A stretch of DNA of 31,281 nt from Anaerolineae bacterium (GTDB lineage Bacteria > Chloroflexota > Anaerolineae > Anaerolineales > E44-bin32). Where the stretch lies: positions 1 through 31,281 of the forward strand of contig DAOVIK010000001.1 of assembly GCA_030673735.1 (NCBI GenBank). The letters run 5' to 3'. The notes under the pieces were generated by a model. That model saw only the letters and a program-made list of their open reading frames with translations. It had not been told where the DNA came from and did no database searches. Positions 7,609 to 16,292 of this stretch are shown one piece after another (positions within the stretch are counted from its first letter, which is position 1; the number at the start of each line of letters is the position of its first letter). Position numbers and translations under genes: made by a program.

Positions 7609-8445
7609 ATGGATATCAGGATGGAGCAGTTCCTACCCCCGCCGCCAGAACATGATCATGCCGCCTTCCCGATCGAGGTGAATAACCTCACGGTTGGCTA
7701 TGATGGTCGCCTGGCCCTGCAGGACGTCTCGTTCGCCATCGAGCAAGCCCAGCGCGTCGCGGTTGTCGGCCCTAATGGCTCTGGAAAGACCACACTCTTC
7801 AAGGTCCTAGCAGGAACGCTATCGCCCGACGCGGGCACGGTTCAAGTGTTTGGGCATGGTCCGTGTGGCCATGTGTGCATCGCCTACGTTCCCCAGCGCA
7901 GCCAGATTGATTGGAATTTCCCTGTCTCTGTCTCCGACGTTGTGATGATGAGCCGCGCGCGCAAGATCGGCTTCGCCCGATGGCCTTTAAAGAGCGATTG
8001 GCAAGTTGTGCACGAATCGCTCGCTAGAGTGGACATGGCCGACCATAGCAAGCGTCAGATTGGAGAACTCTCTGGTGGGCAGCAGCAGCGCGTTTTCCTG
8101 GCTCGCGCCCTCGCCCAGGGCGCGGAAGTGATCCTGCTCGATGAGCCATTGACCGGCCTGGATACCCCCAGCCAGGAAACCATGTTTCGCATTCTGGATG
8201 AATTGCACAAGGAAAACGTGACCATCTTGGTGGCTACTCACGATCTGAACTTGGCCTCCGATCGCTTCGACATGGTCATGCTCATCAACCGCAGCCTAGT
8301 GGCATTCGGTCCCCCCGGCCAGGTATTCACTCGCGACCTATTGCTGCAGGCATACGGAAGCCAGATGCACGTCTTGCCTGGTGATGACGAAGCCGTGGCA
8401 GTGCTGGCAGATACATGCTGCGAGGGGGATGAGGAAACGCCGTGA
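7609..8445 (+). CDS. Zn/Mn ABC transporter ATP-binding protein (ZnuC/MntB type)
   Basis: 278 residues. Walker A GPNGSGKT, Q-loop region YVPQRSQIDWNFPVSVSDVV (the QRS-xIDW-xFP signature is typical of Zn/Mn ATPases), ABC signature LSGGQQQR, Walker B VILLDEP and switch His in ATHDLN are all present. It powers import of the metal delivered by the preceding lipoprotein. The N terminus carries a Pro/His-rich extension and the C terminus ends in an acidic tail with adjacent cysteines (DTCCEGDEE), which might sense metal (inference). It starts 24 bases after the binding protein and its stop overlaps the permease start. Confidence 0.93.
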   Translation: MDIRMEQFLPPPPEHDHAAFPIEVNNLTVGYDGRLALQDVSFAIEQAQRVAVVGPNGSGKTTLFKVLAGTLSPDAGTVQVFGHGPCGHVCIAYVPQRSQIDWNFPVSVSDVVMMSRARKIGFARWPLKSDWQVVHESLARVDMADHSKRQIGELSGGQQQRVFLARALAQGAEVILLDEPLTGLDTPSQETMFRILDELHKENVTILVATHDLNLASDRFDMVMLINRSLVAFGPPGQVFTRDLLLQAYGSQMHVLPGDDEAVAVLADTCCEGDEETP

Positions 8446-9314
8446 GCGACCTGCTAGCCTGGCTGACAGAGCCCTTCCAATATCCTTTCATGCTTCGGGC
8501 GCTCTGGGCCTCCATGGTAGTCGGCGTGATTTGCCCCGTCTTGGGGACCTATGTCGTGCTGCGCGGCATGACGTTTTTAGGCGACGCACTGGCACACATC
8601 ATCCTTCCCGGCGTGGTCGTAGCGCATTTGCTGGGTTGGCCGCTTGCTGTAGGCGCTTTGATCGCTGGTGTGCTAGCAGCGCTGCTTATCGCGGCCATCA
8701 GCAGGCGCGCGGTTATTCGCGAGGACACCGTCGTAGGAGTGGTCTTTGCAGGAGCTTTCGCTCTGGGTATCGCTCTGCTCTCCCTGCGCGGAAACTACGC
8801 CATCGACCTTACTCACATTCTTTTCGGCAACCTCCTGGGCGTTTCTATCGCCGACCTGGTGCTTACTAGCGTTTTAGGACTGCTGGCGCTGCTGAGCGTT
8901 GTGGTCTTCTACAAGGAATTCCTGGTGTTATCGTTCGACCCAGTCCTGGCTGTTACGCTTCGTCTCCCCGTCAACTGGCTGCAGAACCTTCTGTTTGTCC
9001 TGATTGCCGTCGTGATCGTCGTGTCGATTCAAGTTGTGGGTGTGGCGTTGGTCTTAGCAATGCTGGTGACGCCGGCAGCGGCAGCATACATGCTCACGCG
9101 TCGCCTCTGGCCCATGATGGTGCTGGGAGCTGCTTTCGGAGTTATCTCCACCATCATCGGCCTCTACCTTTCTTTCTACGTCAACATCGCCTCTGGACCC
9201 GCGGTGGTGCTTGTAGAGACTGCGATCTTTGGATTGGTGTTCATCTTCTCTCCCCAGCGAGGCGTCGTACGAACCTGGCTGCGCCGGCGCCGCAATGCGG
9301 TCACCCCAACCTGA
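8442..9314 (+). CDS. Zn/Mn ABC transporter permease (ZnuB/TroC, ABC-3 family)
   Basis: 290 residues from a GTG whose last two bases begin the TGA of the ATPase gene (GTGA overlap), implying translational coupling. About eight hydrophobic segments are seen. Family hallmarks include GTYVVLRGMTFLGDALAHIILPGV near the N terminus, FGNLLGVS, and VVGVALVLAMLVTPAAAAYMLT near the C terminus. It forms the membrane channel of the importer. No additional gene (for example a Fur-type regulator) follows in the operon. Confidence 0.93.
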   Translation: MSDLLAWLTEPFQYPFMLRALWASMVVGVICPVLGTYVVLRGMTFLGDALAHIILPGVVVAHLLGWPLAVGALIAGVLAALLIAAISRRAVIREDTVVGVVFAGAFALGIALLSLRGNYAIDLTHILFGNLLGVSIADLVLTSVLGLLALLSVVVFYKEFLVLSFDPVLAVTLRLPVNWLQNLLFVLIAVVIVVSIQVVGVALVLAMLVTPAAAAYMLTRRLWPMMVLGAAFGVISTIIGLYLSFYVNIASGPAVVLVETAIFGLVFIFSPQRGVVRTWLRRRRNAVTPT

Positions 9315-9484
9315 GTCCCGCCTAAACGTGTCCCTTTAGACAGCGCTTCGCGTGGGCCCTCCAAATCTATCCTCGAGAGTCTAGGTTCCATCACTTCAAC
9401 CTGATTCAGCTTACATTGCGCATCAGCGCCGTTCTTGCGATGTCACATTCCTCATCGTAACTCGATTATCTTGATGAGCTCGAG

Positions 9485-9501
9485 GCAAGGCTGCGCCTTG
9501 C
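9485..9501. promoter_or_regulatory. perfect palindrome upstream of sensor kinase gene
   Basis: GCAAGGC-TGC-GCCTTGC is a 7-bp perfect inverted repeat ending 31 bases before the kinase ATG, flanked by a further CGAG...CTCG. It could be a regulator operator or a 5'-UTR hairpin. No clear -35/-10 pair is visible in the 218-base gap. Confidence 0.4.
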
Positions 9502-9532
9502 AAACCGTCTCGAAGCAGATATCATTGAAAGC

Positions 9533-11290
9533 ATGAGACCCACACGGACCTGGCTGCCGATGAAACCGCAGGACTGGCTCATCGTGAGTGCACGATGGGT
9601 TTGGCTCGCTGCGCTGCCTATCATCGCCAGCCTTGCCGGTGTTATGTCTTCGAACCTGGCCTACATCCTCAGCGGCTGGGCCTTCTTATCATTCTTGGTA
9701 ACGTTACTCGACGCTACTGGATGGGGGCCCCCTCAACTGCAAGCGGCTGTGGTGACTATGGATCTCAGCTTCGCCGTGGCCGTTGTTGGCTTCTCGGGAA
9801 TGCTAGCCAGCCCTCTCTGGTGGGCCCTGCTAATTGCAGCGATACCACTTGGGCTTCGCTTCGGCACCAAGGAGGCCTTGCTGGTAAGCGCCGCAGGTGG
9901 GATCGCCGCAGCTACCATGATTCTCATCACAAGCGCCTCAACCCCCTGGATCCTGATACCCATCGCGTTTCAAACGCTCGCCGTGATCGTCTCCGGAGGA
10001 ATCCTTGGTTGGCTGACAAGCCGCGTTCGCACGCCGGCAATCGACATGGATAGCAGACAGGTTCTGGAACTGGAGGGACTTCGAAAGCTGGAGCGCGAGC
10101 GTACACGGACTCTATTCCGAATGGCCGCGGCTCTCAACGCCACATTGGATTACGAAGAAGTCCTCGAGATGGCGCTGGATCTAGGCGCAAAAACACTATC
10201 AAGAGGCCGTAGCGAAGATGACCAACTGGTAAGCGCCCTGTTGCTCTTCTCCGAAGGGGAGCTGCGCGTTGCCTCTGCGCGACGCCTCACCCATGCAGAC
10301 TGGCGCATCTCTCTCCACGGTGAAGAAGGCGTAATCCACCACGCGCTCAACTCAGGAGAGGCACAGTTGATTCATTCGCCGATGAAAGATCCAGAGATTG
10401 GCCAACTGGCGGCTCTTCACGCCAGCAGCGTCGCCCTCTGTATCCCTTTGAGCGCCGGCCTGGAAGCACATGGGGTACTGATCTACGCCCACAAAGACAC
10501 TAAGTACCTTTCGGCCGGGCGCGTGGAGTTGCTTCAGGCAATCGGCGAGCAAGCCATGATCGCTTTGCAAAATGCGCGCCTTTACCGAGATCTGCTGCAG
10601 GAAAAAGAACGTATTACCGAAATACAGGAAGAAGCACGCAAGCAGCTAGCGCGCGACCTACACGACGGTCCCACCCAATCGATCGCCGCCATTGCCATGC
10701 GCATAAACTTCGCCCGACGGCTTATGGAAAGAGATTTGGATGCAACTGTGGATGAACTCCAGAAGGTGGAGAGCATCGCCCGGCGCACCACCAAGGAAAT
10801 CCGCCACATGCTCTTTACGCTTCGGCCTCTGATCCTGGAAACGCAGGGGTTGATCGGCGCACTGTATCAGCTCGCCGAAAAGATGCGCGACACCCACGGC
10901 CAAGACGTGTACGTCGAAGTTGAAGATGAGATCACCGAGGACTTCGAGCTCGGCAAACAAGCAGTGCTCTTCTACATTGCTGAGGAGGCAGTCAATAATG
11001 CCCGCAAGCATGCAGAGGCTGAGCACGTCTGGTTGCGTCTAAAGAAGCAGGAAGACATGTTTCTTCTCGAGATTGAGGACGATGGTGTGGGCTTCAACGT
11101 GGGTTCCGTGGATGCTGATTACGAGCAACGAGGCAGCTTGGGTATGGTAAACATGCGCGAGCGTGCGGAGCTCGTCAATGGGGCACTTCGCATCGAATCG
11201 GCCGAAGGTAAAGGCACTTGCATCAGGGTTTTTGTACCCCTTACCGAAGAGAGTGCTGAGCGACTTCAACATCTCGGCACAGCTATTTAA
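9533..11290 (+). CDS. membrane-bound sensor histidine kinase, GAF + HisKA_3 + HATPase (NarL-type)
   Basis: 585 residues. Residues ~15-170 contain about six hydrophobic segments. A GAF domain spans roughly 195-350, with linker helices on either side. The HisKA_3 dimerisation domain carries the phosphorylated H377 in QLARDLHDGPTQSIAAIAMR. The ATPase has an N box (EEAVNNARKHA), a D box (EDDGVGF) and a G box (GSLGMVNMRERAE). These are features of the NarX/DesK-like class that signals to NarL/FixJ-type regulators, yet no response regulator gene adjoins, so it is an orphan kinase here. The ligand is not predictable. The ribosome site is weak. Confidence 0.9.
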   Translation: MRPTRTWLPMKPQDWLIVSARWVWLAALPIIASLAGVMSSNLAYILSGWAFLSFLVTLLDATGWGPPQLQAAVVTMDLSFAVAVVGFSGMLASPLWWALLIAAIPLGLRFGTKEALLVSAAGGIAAATMILITSASTPWILIPIAFQTLAVIVSGGILGWLTSRVRTPAIDMDSRQVLELEGLRKLERERTRTLFRMAAALNATLDYEEVLEMALDLGAKTLSRGRSEDDQLVSALLLFSEGELRVASARRLTHADWRISLHGEEGVIHHALNSGEAQLIHSPMKDPEIGQLAALHASSVALCIPLSAGLEAHGVLIYAHKDTKYLSAGRVELLQAIGEQAMIALQNARLYRDLLQEKERITEIQEEARKQLARDLHDGPTQSIAAIAMRINFARRLMERDLDATVDELQKVESIARRTTKEIRHMLFTLRPLILETQGLIGALYQLAEKMRDTHGQDVYVEVEDEITEDFELGKQAVLFYIAEEAVNNARKHAEAEHVWLRLKKQEDMFLLEIEDDGVGFNVGSVDADYEQRGSLGMVNMRERAELVNGALRIESAEGKGTCIRVFVPLTEESAERLQHLGTAI

Positions 11291-11477
11291 AACCGTGCCA
11301 GCATGATCAATTTCTCCCTCTGAAGCGCATTGCCCGATGCGCAGTCCAGGCGCCATATTTCAACGTCAGCCACTCAAGCCAACGTTGCGACGCCAATATA
11401 ACCAAGCACCTGCCTTCGAGATTAGGCTAGCTCATACCCGGTCACACATCCGTGCGCGGGATGTAATTACGCCCACG

Positions 11478-11506
11478 TTGCCTCCATTACATCCATCGCA
11501 TACAAT
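11478..11506 (+). promoter_or_regulatory. promoter of the zinc-ribbon/trxB/hydrolase operon
   Basis: TTGCCT (11478-11483), a 17-base spacer and TACAAT (11501-11506). The start near 11513 gives a 5'-UTR of about 20 bases containing AGGAGG before the ATG at 11532. The open frame upstream from 11337 would run across this promoter and is not the coding start. Confidence 0.7.
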
Positions 11507-11531
11507 TTCATGGGGGCCAGAGGAGGATGCC

Positions 11532-11774
11532 ATGACACACGATCTATCTATTGAATTCTTCATGTGTCCCCGTTGTCTTGTAGCCCAAATCAAAGCCGGA
11601 ACATGTCCTGAATGTAACGTGGAGTTGATTACATGCCATCCGGGAGCGGAAAACGACCCCTGTCGCCGTCCGTTGATGAATGCCGAAGGCCAGGTGCTTT
11701 CTCGAGCTCCCTTGTGGTGGTTGGCGCACTCTGCCAGTTCGTTGGTAGCCCAATTCGAAGATAATCATTCGTAG
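11532..11774 (+). CDS. small zinc-ribbon protein
   Basis: 80 residues from the ATG at 11532, preceded by AGGAGG. Two CxxC knuckles (CPRC at about 12-15 and CPEC at about 24-27) are spaced like a short zinc ribbon; two further Cys follow (TCHPG, DPCRRP). The C-terminal part (LWWLAHSASSLVAQFE) is not recognised. It lies 24 bases ahead of trxB in the same direction and should be co-transcribed. It may be a redox or metal-binding accessory protein; this is inferred only from context. Confidence 0.7.
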   Translation: MTHDLSIEFFMCPRCLVAQIKAGTCPECNVELITCHPGAENDPCRRPLMNAEGQVLSRAPLWWLAHSASSLVAQFEDNHS

Positions 11775-11798
11775 GACCCGGCCAAGAGCGAGGAATCA

Positions 11799-12722
11799 AT
11801 GCCTAGAGAGAAGGTCATCATTATAGGGTCTGGCCCGGCGGGGCTGACCGCTGCATTGTACACATCACGCGCCATCTTGAAACCATTGGTGATCTCAGGA
11901 AACCAGCTGGGAGGCCAGGTTTCAATCACCTCCGAGGTTGAAAATTATCCCGGTTTTCCAGAAGGCACAACGGGGCCAGAACTGGTGGACTTCATGCAGA
12001 AGCAGGCCGAGAAATTCGGCGCACGAGTTCTCATCGATGAGGTCACTCAAGTTGATCTGCGCAATGGCTCACCCTTCACCGTCAAGACCCATGGGGATGA
12101 ATTCGAGACCGAGGCGTTGATCATCTGCACCGGAGCATCCCCGCGGCGTCTCGGCATCCCCGGCGAGGAGGAGTTGATCGGGCGGGGAGTTTCGTTTTGC
12201 GCCACCTGCGATGGCTTCTTCTTCCGTGAAAAAGAGGTGGTTGTGGTCGGCGGCGGCGACAGCGCAATGGAGGAAGCCAACTTTCTGACACGCTTCGCAA
12301 AACACGTGCGTGTGATTCACCGGCGCGATGAACTGCGCGCTGGGGAGACCCTGAAGCAACGCGCCTTCGCTAACCAGAAGATCAGCTTTGTGTGGGATAG
12401 CGTGGTTACGGAAGTGCTCGGAGACGGCCAAGTTCAAGCCGTGCGCGTTCGCAACGTGAAAACCGACGAGGATCAGGAAATAGCCTCCGACGGAGTGTTT
12501 GTCGCCATTGGGCATATTCCTAACAGCGCTCTCTTCAAGGATCAGTTGGAGATGGACGATCGCGAGTATCTAAAGACCGATGCACGCATGATGACCAGCG
12601 TCCCCGGGGTTTTTGCCGCCGGCGAAATCCAAGATCCGACTTTTCGTCAAATCGCGACCTCTGTCGGTCAGGGATCCGCAGCGGCGATGATGGCCGAACG
12701 TTGGCTCGAAGAGCAAGAGTGA
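11799..12722 (+). CDS. trxB: thioredoxin reductase (FAD/NADPH)
   Basis: 307 residues, normal length for the low-molecular-weight bacterial enzyme. FAD motif GSGPAGLTAAL near the N terminus, redox-active C134-A-T-C137 in FCATCDGFF, NADPH motif VVGGGDSAMEEA, and the C-terminal FAD motif GVFAAGEIQDPTFRQIATSVGQG. In this last motif the usual GD of 'AAGD' is GE, a minor substitution. It transfers electrons from NADPH to thioredoxin; no thioredoxin gene is in the window. It is the middle gene of a three-gene operon, with four bases between it and the hydrolase gene. Confidence 0.95.
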   Translation: MPREKVIIIGSGPAGLTAALYTSRAILKPLVISGNQLGGQVSITSEVENYPGFPEGTTGPELVDFMQKQAEKFGARVLIDEVTQVDLRNGSPFTVKTHGDEFETEALIICTGASPRRLGIPGEEELIGRGVSFCATCDGFFFREKEVVVVGGGDSAMEEANFLTRFAKHVRVIHRRDELRAGETLKQRAFANQKISFVWDSVVTEVLGDGQVQAVRVRNVKTDEDQEIASDGVFVAIGHIPNSALFKDQLEMDDREYLKTDARMMTSVPGVFAAGEIQDPTFRQIATSVGQGSAAAMMAERWLEEQE

Positions 12723-12726
12723 GATC

Positions 12727-13512
12727 ATGAAAACAGCAGCCGGGATCTCCTACTCCGAGAGCGGCGGCGCGGAATCCGCTACCGGGAGGTACCCCCTGAT
12801 CCTGATTCATGGAGCGGGGGGCTCAGCCCTCCATTGGCCGCCCGAAGTGCGCCGCTTGCCGGGGCATTGGGTTTTGGGCATCGATCTTCCGGGACACGGT
12901 GAATCCGGTGGCGAAGGTCAAGCAACCATTGAGGGCTATGTCGAGCGTCTGAAAGCTTGGCTGAATGCGCTTTCCATCGATCGTGCAATATGGGTTGGGC
13001 ATTCGATGGGAGGGGGAATATCCCTGACCGCCGCGCTCCTGATCCCAGATCGCGTGGCGGGATTGGTGCTCGTGGGAACAGGAGGTCGCCTGCGTGTGCA
13101 TTCTTCGATCCTGGAGGCCTCCGCCCAGCCCGAGACGTTCCGCGGCGCGGTCGACATCATCATCTCATGGGCCTTCAGCCCAGAGGCCCCTCCAAAGCTC
13201 ACAAAACTGGCCGCTAAACGCATGGCGGAAACCCAGCCACATGTGTTACACCACGATTTCAAGGCCTGCAACCAATTTGATGTGATGTCCCGTCTTGAAG
13301 AGATCAACGTACCCGCGATCGCCATATGCGGACGGGACGACAATCTCACTCCGCCCAAATATAGCGAGTACCTTGCGGAGCACATTCCCGATGCGCGCCT
13401 GACGCTTATCGACGGTGCCGGGCACATGGTGATGTTGGAAAAGCCAGCCGAAGTGGCTCAAGCAATCCATGATTTCACCTCGCAGCTGATGGCCAAGGAA
13501 GAAGCTCCCTAG
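12727..13512 (+). CDS. alpha/beta hydrolase
   Basis: 261 residues. The oxyanion region HGAGGSALHW, nucleophile elbow GHSMGGG (Ser93), acid GRDDNLTP (Asp204) and catalytic GAGHMVM (His233) form a complete triad, so it should be an active hydrolase. The substrate is not predictable; relatives include esterases, haloperoxidases and C-C hydrolases. It begins four bases after trxB, so the two are co-expressed, but I know of no functional reason for the pairing. The following terminator at 13536 ends the operon. Confidence 0.88.
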   Translation: MKTAAGISYSESGGAESATGRYPLILIHGAGGSALHWPPEVRRLPGHWVLGIDLPGHGESGGEGQATIEGYVERLKAWLNALSIDRAIWVGHSMGGGISLTAALLIPDRVAGLVLVGTGGRLRVHSSILEASAQPETFRGAVDIIISWAFSPEAPPKLTKLAAKRMAETQPHVLHHDFKACNQFDVMSRLEEINVPAIAICGRDDNLTPPKYSEYLAEHIPDARLTLIDGAGHMVMLEKPAEVAQAIHDFTSQLMAKEEAP

Positions 13513-13535
13513 GCATTGCTGCTTTACTAAATGCC

Positions 13536-13564
13536 ACACGGGCGCTGGCTTGCAGCGCCCGTGT
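13536..13564. terminator. bidirectional terminator hairpin
   Basis: A perfect 12-bp stem (ACACGGGCGCTG / CAGCGCCCGTGT) with a 5-base loop, followed by TTGCC, lies between the convergent hydrolase and rdgB genes. Confidence 0.7.
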
Positions 13565-13609
13565 TTGCCTATTCGATTCCTTGCCCGCGAGGGTTTTCTG
13601 AGCAACCTC

Positions 13610-14212
13610 TTACGCTTCTAAACCTAGGCGTTTGCGAAGGATGGGGAGGATCGCCTGAATGGCGTTCGCACGATGACTCAAGCGGTTCTTCTCCTCCATC
13701 TCCAGTTCTGCCATCGTACGCCCCACTCCATGCAGAAGGAAAATCGGATCATAGCCGAAGCCCATGTCACCTCGCTCTTCGGGAATGATCTCCCCCTGGC
13801 ATTCACCCTCTGCAAGATCAATCGCGCCTCCGGGGCTGGCCAAGGCTACCACGCTGAGAAAACGCGCCGTCCAGGGCCTGGGATAGGGCGCAAGCAAAGC
13901 CAGCAAGCGCTGCCTGCGTTGCTTATCAGTGCCTGTGGGCCCTATCAGTCGCGCCGAGTGCAGGCCCGGCGCCCCCTCCAGGGCATCCACCTCCAGGCCG
14001 GTGTCGTCCGCCAGACACCACATGCCGCTGGCGGCGCTGAAGGTGGCTGCCTTTAGACTGGCGTTTGAGGCATAATCGGCGCCAACCTCGTCCACATCAA
14101 GCTGCAAATCCAGGTTTTGGGGGTCCAGCAACGCCATTCCCAACCCATCAAGTAGGGCTCGCAACTCAGCCAATTTGCCCTTGTTTTTGGTTCCCAAAAG
14201 CAAGCTTTCCAC
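13610..14212 (-). CDS. rdgB: RdgB/HAM1 XTP/dITP pyrophosphatase
   Basis: About 200 residues from a GTG at 14212, chosen because the family begins directly with the strand LLLGTKNKGKLAEL and GGAAAA lies a few bases upstream; an in-frame ATG at 14254 would add 14 non-homologous residues. Conserved elements: TKNKGK substrate loop, YASNASLKA, CLADDTGLEVDAL (catalytic acidic residues), GDMGFGYDPIF, and the C-terminal LSHRANA. It hydrolyses non-canonical purine triphosphates to monophosphates, keeping them out of DNA and RNA. Single-gene unit, convergent with the hydrolase and divergent from the DUF177 gene. Confidence 0.93.
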   Translation of the reverse strand: MESLLLGTKNKGKLAELRALLDGLGMALLDPQNLDLQLDVDEVGADYASNASLKAATFSAASGMWCLADDTGLEVDALEGAPGLHSARLIGPTGTDKQRRQRLLALLAPYPRPWTARFLSVVALASPGGAIDLAEGECQGEIIPEERGDMGFGYDPIFLLHGVGRTMAELEMEEKNRLSHRANAIQAILPILRKRLGLEA

Positions 14213-14341
14213 GACTTTTTCCGTATGGCTACTCGAACAGTACCACATCACCAAATGCAGGCCGGTTCCGGCACATTACCCCTACATATGGTTGCAACCG
14301 CATAACTATATGCACCTTATGTCTAGTTCTAATGTTCATTC

Positions 14342-14370
14342 TTGACCGGCGATTCTAACTATGATATAAT
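14342..14370 (+). promoter_or_regulatory. promoter of DUF177 gene (and perhaps sigma factor)
   Basis: TTGACC (14342-14347), 17-base spacer, TATAAT (14365-14370): the best consensus promoter in the window. Transcription would begin about 14377, only some six bases before the GTG at 14383, giving a nearly leaderless mRNA. Confidence 0.8.
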
Positions 14371-14382
14371 CGCCTCTGGTTC

Positions 14383-14922
14383 GTGGAAACCCAATTGCCA
14401 GGTGGTGTCCAGCTGAACACGCATGATCCGTTGCGGTTGAACGTCGGATTTATGCTCCATGAAAGCGTCGGCTTCAGCCGCAACTTTGATTTTGACCTCC
14501 CCGAAGTAGCCATCGAAGACATTCAGCTTGCCGCCTTTAGCGGGAATGCCAGCTTGACTCGCACAGCGCAAGGCTTATACGCACAAGGAGAGTTCACGGC
14601 CATTTCCCCCTCGCAATGCGTACGCTGCCTTGGAGAATACGATCAGCAACTTGCCGCAGAGTTGTCTGAATTGTTCGCGTACCCACCCGCTTCCGCATCC
14701 GATCCGCAGCTTGCGGTTTCCGTAACAGGCATCCTCGACCTTATCCCCATCTTGCGCGATTGCTTTCTTTTGGCCGTTCCGCTTCAACTCTTGTGCAATC
14801 CGGATTGTAAGGCTCTATGTGCGATTTGTGGTAACGATCGCAATCAGGCTGCTTGTGACCATCCTGAAGCCGAGGTCGATCCCCGCTTTGAGGTGCTTAA
14901 GTCATTGCTGCCTAAACAGTGA
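14383..14922 (+). CDS. DUF177 (YceD-family) protein
   Basis: 179 residues from a GTG. The N-terminal PLRLNVGFMLHESVGFSRNF, the central CVRCLGEYDQQL and the C-terminal cysteine cluster (CNPDCKALCAICGNDRN...CDHP) are DUF177 hallmarks, the last probably a zinc site. The family is linked in other bacteria to 23S rRNA/large-subunit metabolism and usually precedes rpmF (ribosomal protein L32); here rpmF is absent and the principal sigma factor gene follows instead. The GTG is only about six bases from the inferred transcription start; a TTG at 14395 is an alternative. Confidence 0.85.
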   Translation: METQLPGGVQLNTHDPLRLNVGFMLHESVGFSRNFDFDLPEVAIEDIQLAAFSGNASLTRTAQGLYAQGEFTAISPSQCVRCLGEYDQQLAAELSELFAYPPASASDPQLAVSVTGILDLIPILRDCFLLAVPLQLLCNPDCKALCAICGNDRNQAACDHPEAEVDPRFEVLKSLLPKQ

Positions 14923-14946
14923 TCACGTTCACATGGCATCCGTTGT

Positions 14947-14970
14947 AGGGCTCTGTGTCAAATGAGCCCT
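14947..14970 (+). terminator. weak hairpin between DUF177 gene and sigma gene
   Basis: AGGGCTC and GAGCCCT form a 7-bp stem with a 10-base loop in the 75-base gap, followed by CTCTCCT with no T run. It may attenuate read-through into the sigma gene; weak evidence. Confidence 0.3.
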
Positions 14971-14997
14971 CTCTCCTAGCCAACAAGGAGCTTGTGA

Positions 14998-16173
14998 ATG
15001 AGCATCTCCAACGAACGGTTGCAGAAACGAGAAGCTCTGGTAGGCCTGCTCGAAAAGGGTGACTTTCAAGGCTATGTCACGCTGGACGAGGTCTTGAGGA
15101 TCTTTCCCGAGGCCGAAGACGAAGAAGAACGATTGGAGCGCCTGGAATCCTACTTCCGTGGTGCTGGCATCGAGGTCTACGAAGAGATCTCGGATGTTCC
15201 GCCCCACATGCGCGCCGAAACCGAGTACACCGACGGCGAACCTTTCGACTTGAGCGAGATATCCAGCGACGACACCGTCGGCCTGTACTTGAAGGAAATG
15301 GCGCGCGTACCTCTGCTGAATACCGAAGAAGAGGTCGATCTCGCCAAGCGCATCGAGCGCGGCAAGGCCGCTCAAGCAAGCCTCATGGGGCTCAACGGCA
15401 CCCCGAAGTCCAGTGAGCGCGCGCTGCTGCGCAGCCACGTCCACGACGGCCAGGCAGCACGCCATCATCTCATCAAGGCCAACACTCGCCTGGTGGTCAG
15501 CATCGCCAAGAAGTACATGGGCCGCGGCGTACCCTTCTTGGATCTGATCCAGGAAGGCAACCTTGGCCTCATGAAGGCCGTAGAGAAGTTTGACTATCAT
15601 CGCGGTTATCGCTTTAGCACATACGCCACTTGGTGGATCCGTCAGACCATAACCCGCGCCATCGCCGATCAGGGACGCACGATCCGCGTTCCCGTTCATA
15701 TGTCTGATCGCATCCGCCGCCTGTACAAGCTCGCCCGACAGTTGGAACAGTACTTGGGCCGCAAGGCCACTCCCGAAGAGATTGCCGAGAGCATGCAAGT
15801 CGACGCTCGCAAGGTGCAGTGGATGATGCGCGTCTCTTGGCGGCCGTTATCGCTCGAGACTCCCGTTGGGGAGGAGGAGGATTCGGAGCTCGGATCCTTT
15901 GTCGAGGATAAGGCTACCCCTACTCCCACGCAGAGCGCCTATGAGAATCTCCTCGGCGCCAAGATCGAAGAAGTCCTTTCCACGCTCAGCCCGCGCGAGG
16001 CTCGCATCCTGCGCCTGCGCTTCGGCTTACATAACGGTCGTCCATACACGCTCGAGGAAGTGGGCCAGAAATTCGGCTTGACGCGCGAACGCATTCGTCA
16101 GATCGAAGGCAAGGCACTGCGCCGATTGCGCCATCCGCGGCGCTCTCGCCAGCTTAGGGACTACCTTTCCTGA
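14998..16173 (+). CDS. rpoD: principal RNA polymerase sigma factor (RpoD/SigA)
   Basis: 391 residues; the ATG is preceded by AAGGAG. A sigma 1.1-like N terminus (ALVGLLEKGDFQGYVTLDEV) precedes region 1.2 (DDTVGLYLKEMARVPLLNTEEEVDLA), region 2 (RLVVSIAKKYMGRGVPFLDL, DLIQEGNLGLMKAVEKFDY, and FSTYATWWIRQTITRAIADQ which contacts the -10), region 3 (PVHMSDRIRRLYKLARQL), and region 4 (LSPREARILRLRFGL, then LTRERIRQIEGKALRRLRHP which contacts the -35). The order and completeness indicate the housekeeping factor rather than an alternative one. The TTGACA/TATAAT-like promoters throughout the window agree with this. Confidence 0.95.
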   Translation: MSISNERLQKREALVGLLEKGDFQGYVTLDEVLRIFPEAEDEEERLERLESYFRGAGIEVYEEISDVPPHMRAETEYTDGEPFDLSEISSDDTVGLYLKEMARVPLLNTEEEVDLAKRIERGKAAQASLMGLNGTPKSSERALLRSHVHDGQAARHHLIKANTRLVVSIAKKYMGRGVPFLDLIQEGNLGLMKAVEKFDYHRGYRFSTYATWWIRQTITRAIADQGRTIRVPVHMSDRIRRLYKLARQLEQYLGRKATPEEIAESMQVDARKVQWMMRVSWRPLSLETPVGEEEDSELGSFVEDKATPTPTQSAYENLLGAKIEEVLSTLSPREARILRLRFGLHNGRPYTLEEVGQKFGLTRERIRQIEGKALRRLRHPRRSRQLRDYLS

Positions 16174-16215
16174 CTCCTAGCGCGTTCGCGCGTGCCCACA
16201 ACAGCCTCCCCCTGT

Positions 16216-16245
16216 CAAGCACCCAGCTCAAAAGCTGGGTGCTTG
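16216..16245 (+). terminator. terminator after the sigma factor gene
   Basis: A perfect 13-bp stem (CAAGCACCCAGCT / AGCTGGGTGCTTG) with loop CAAA, followed by AGTTTCC, lies 42 bases after the stop codon. It also separates the convergent DUF6504-like gene. Confidence 0.75.
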
Positions 16246-16292
16246 AGTTTCCATATAAGACCAAATCGTGTAGGTTGTCAGACGCATTGAGA

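Noticed and set aside
14929..15798. 289-residue antisense frame opposite the sigma factor gene
   Set aside because: It mirrors the sigma factor coding strand and contains no family motif; a GC-driven shadow.
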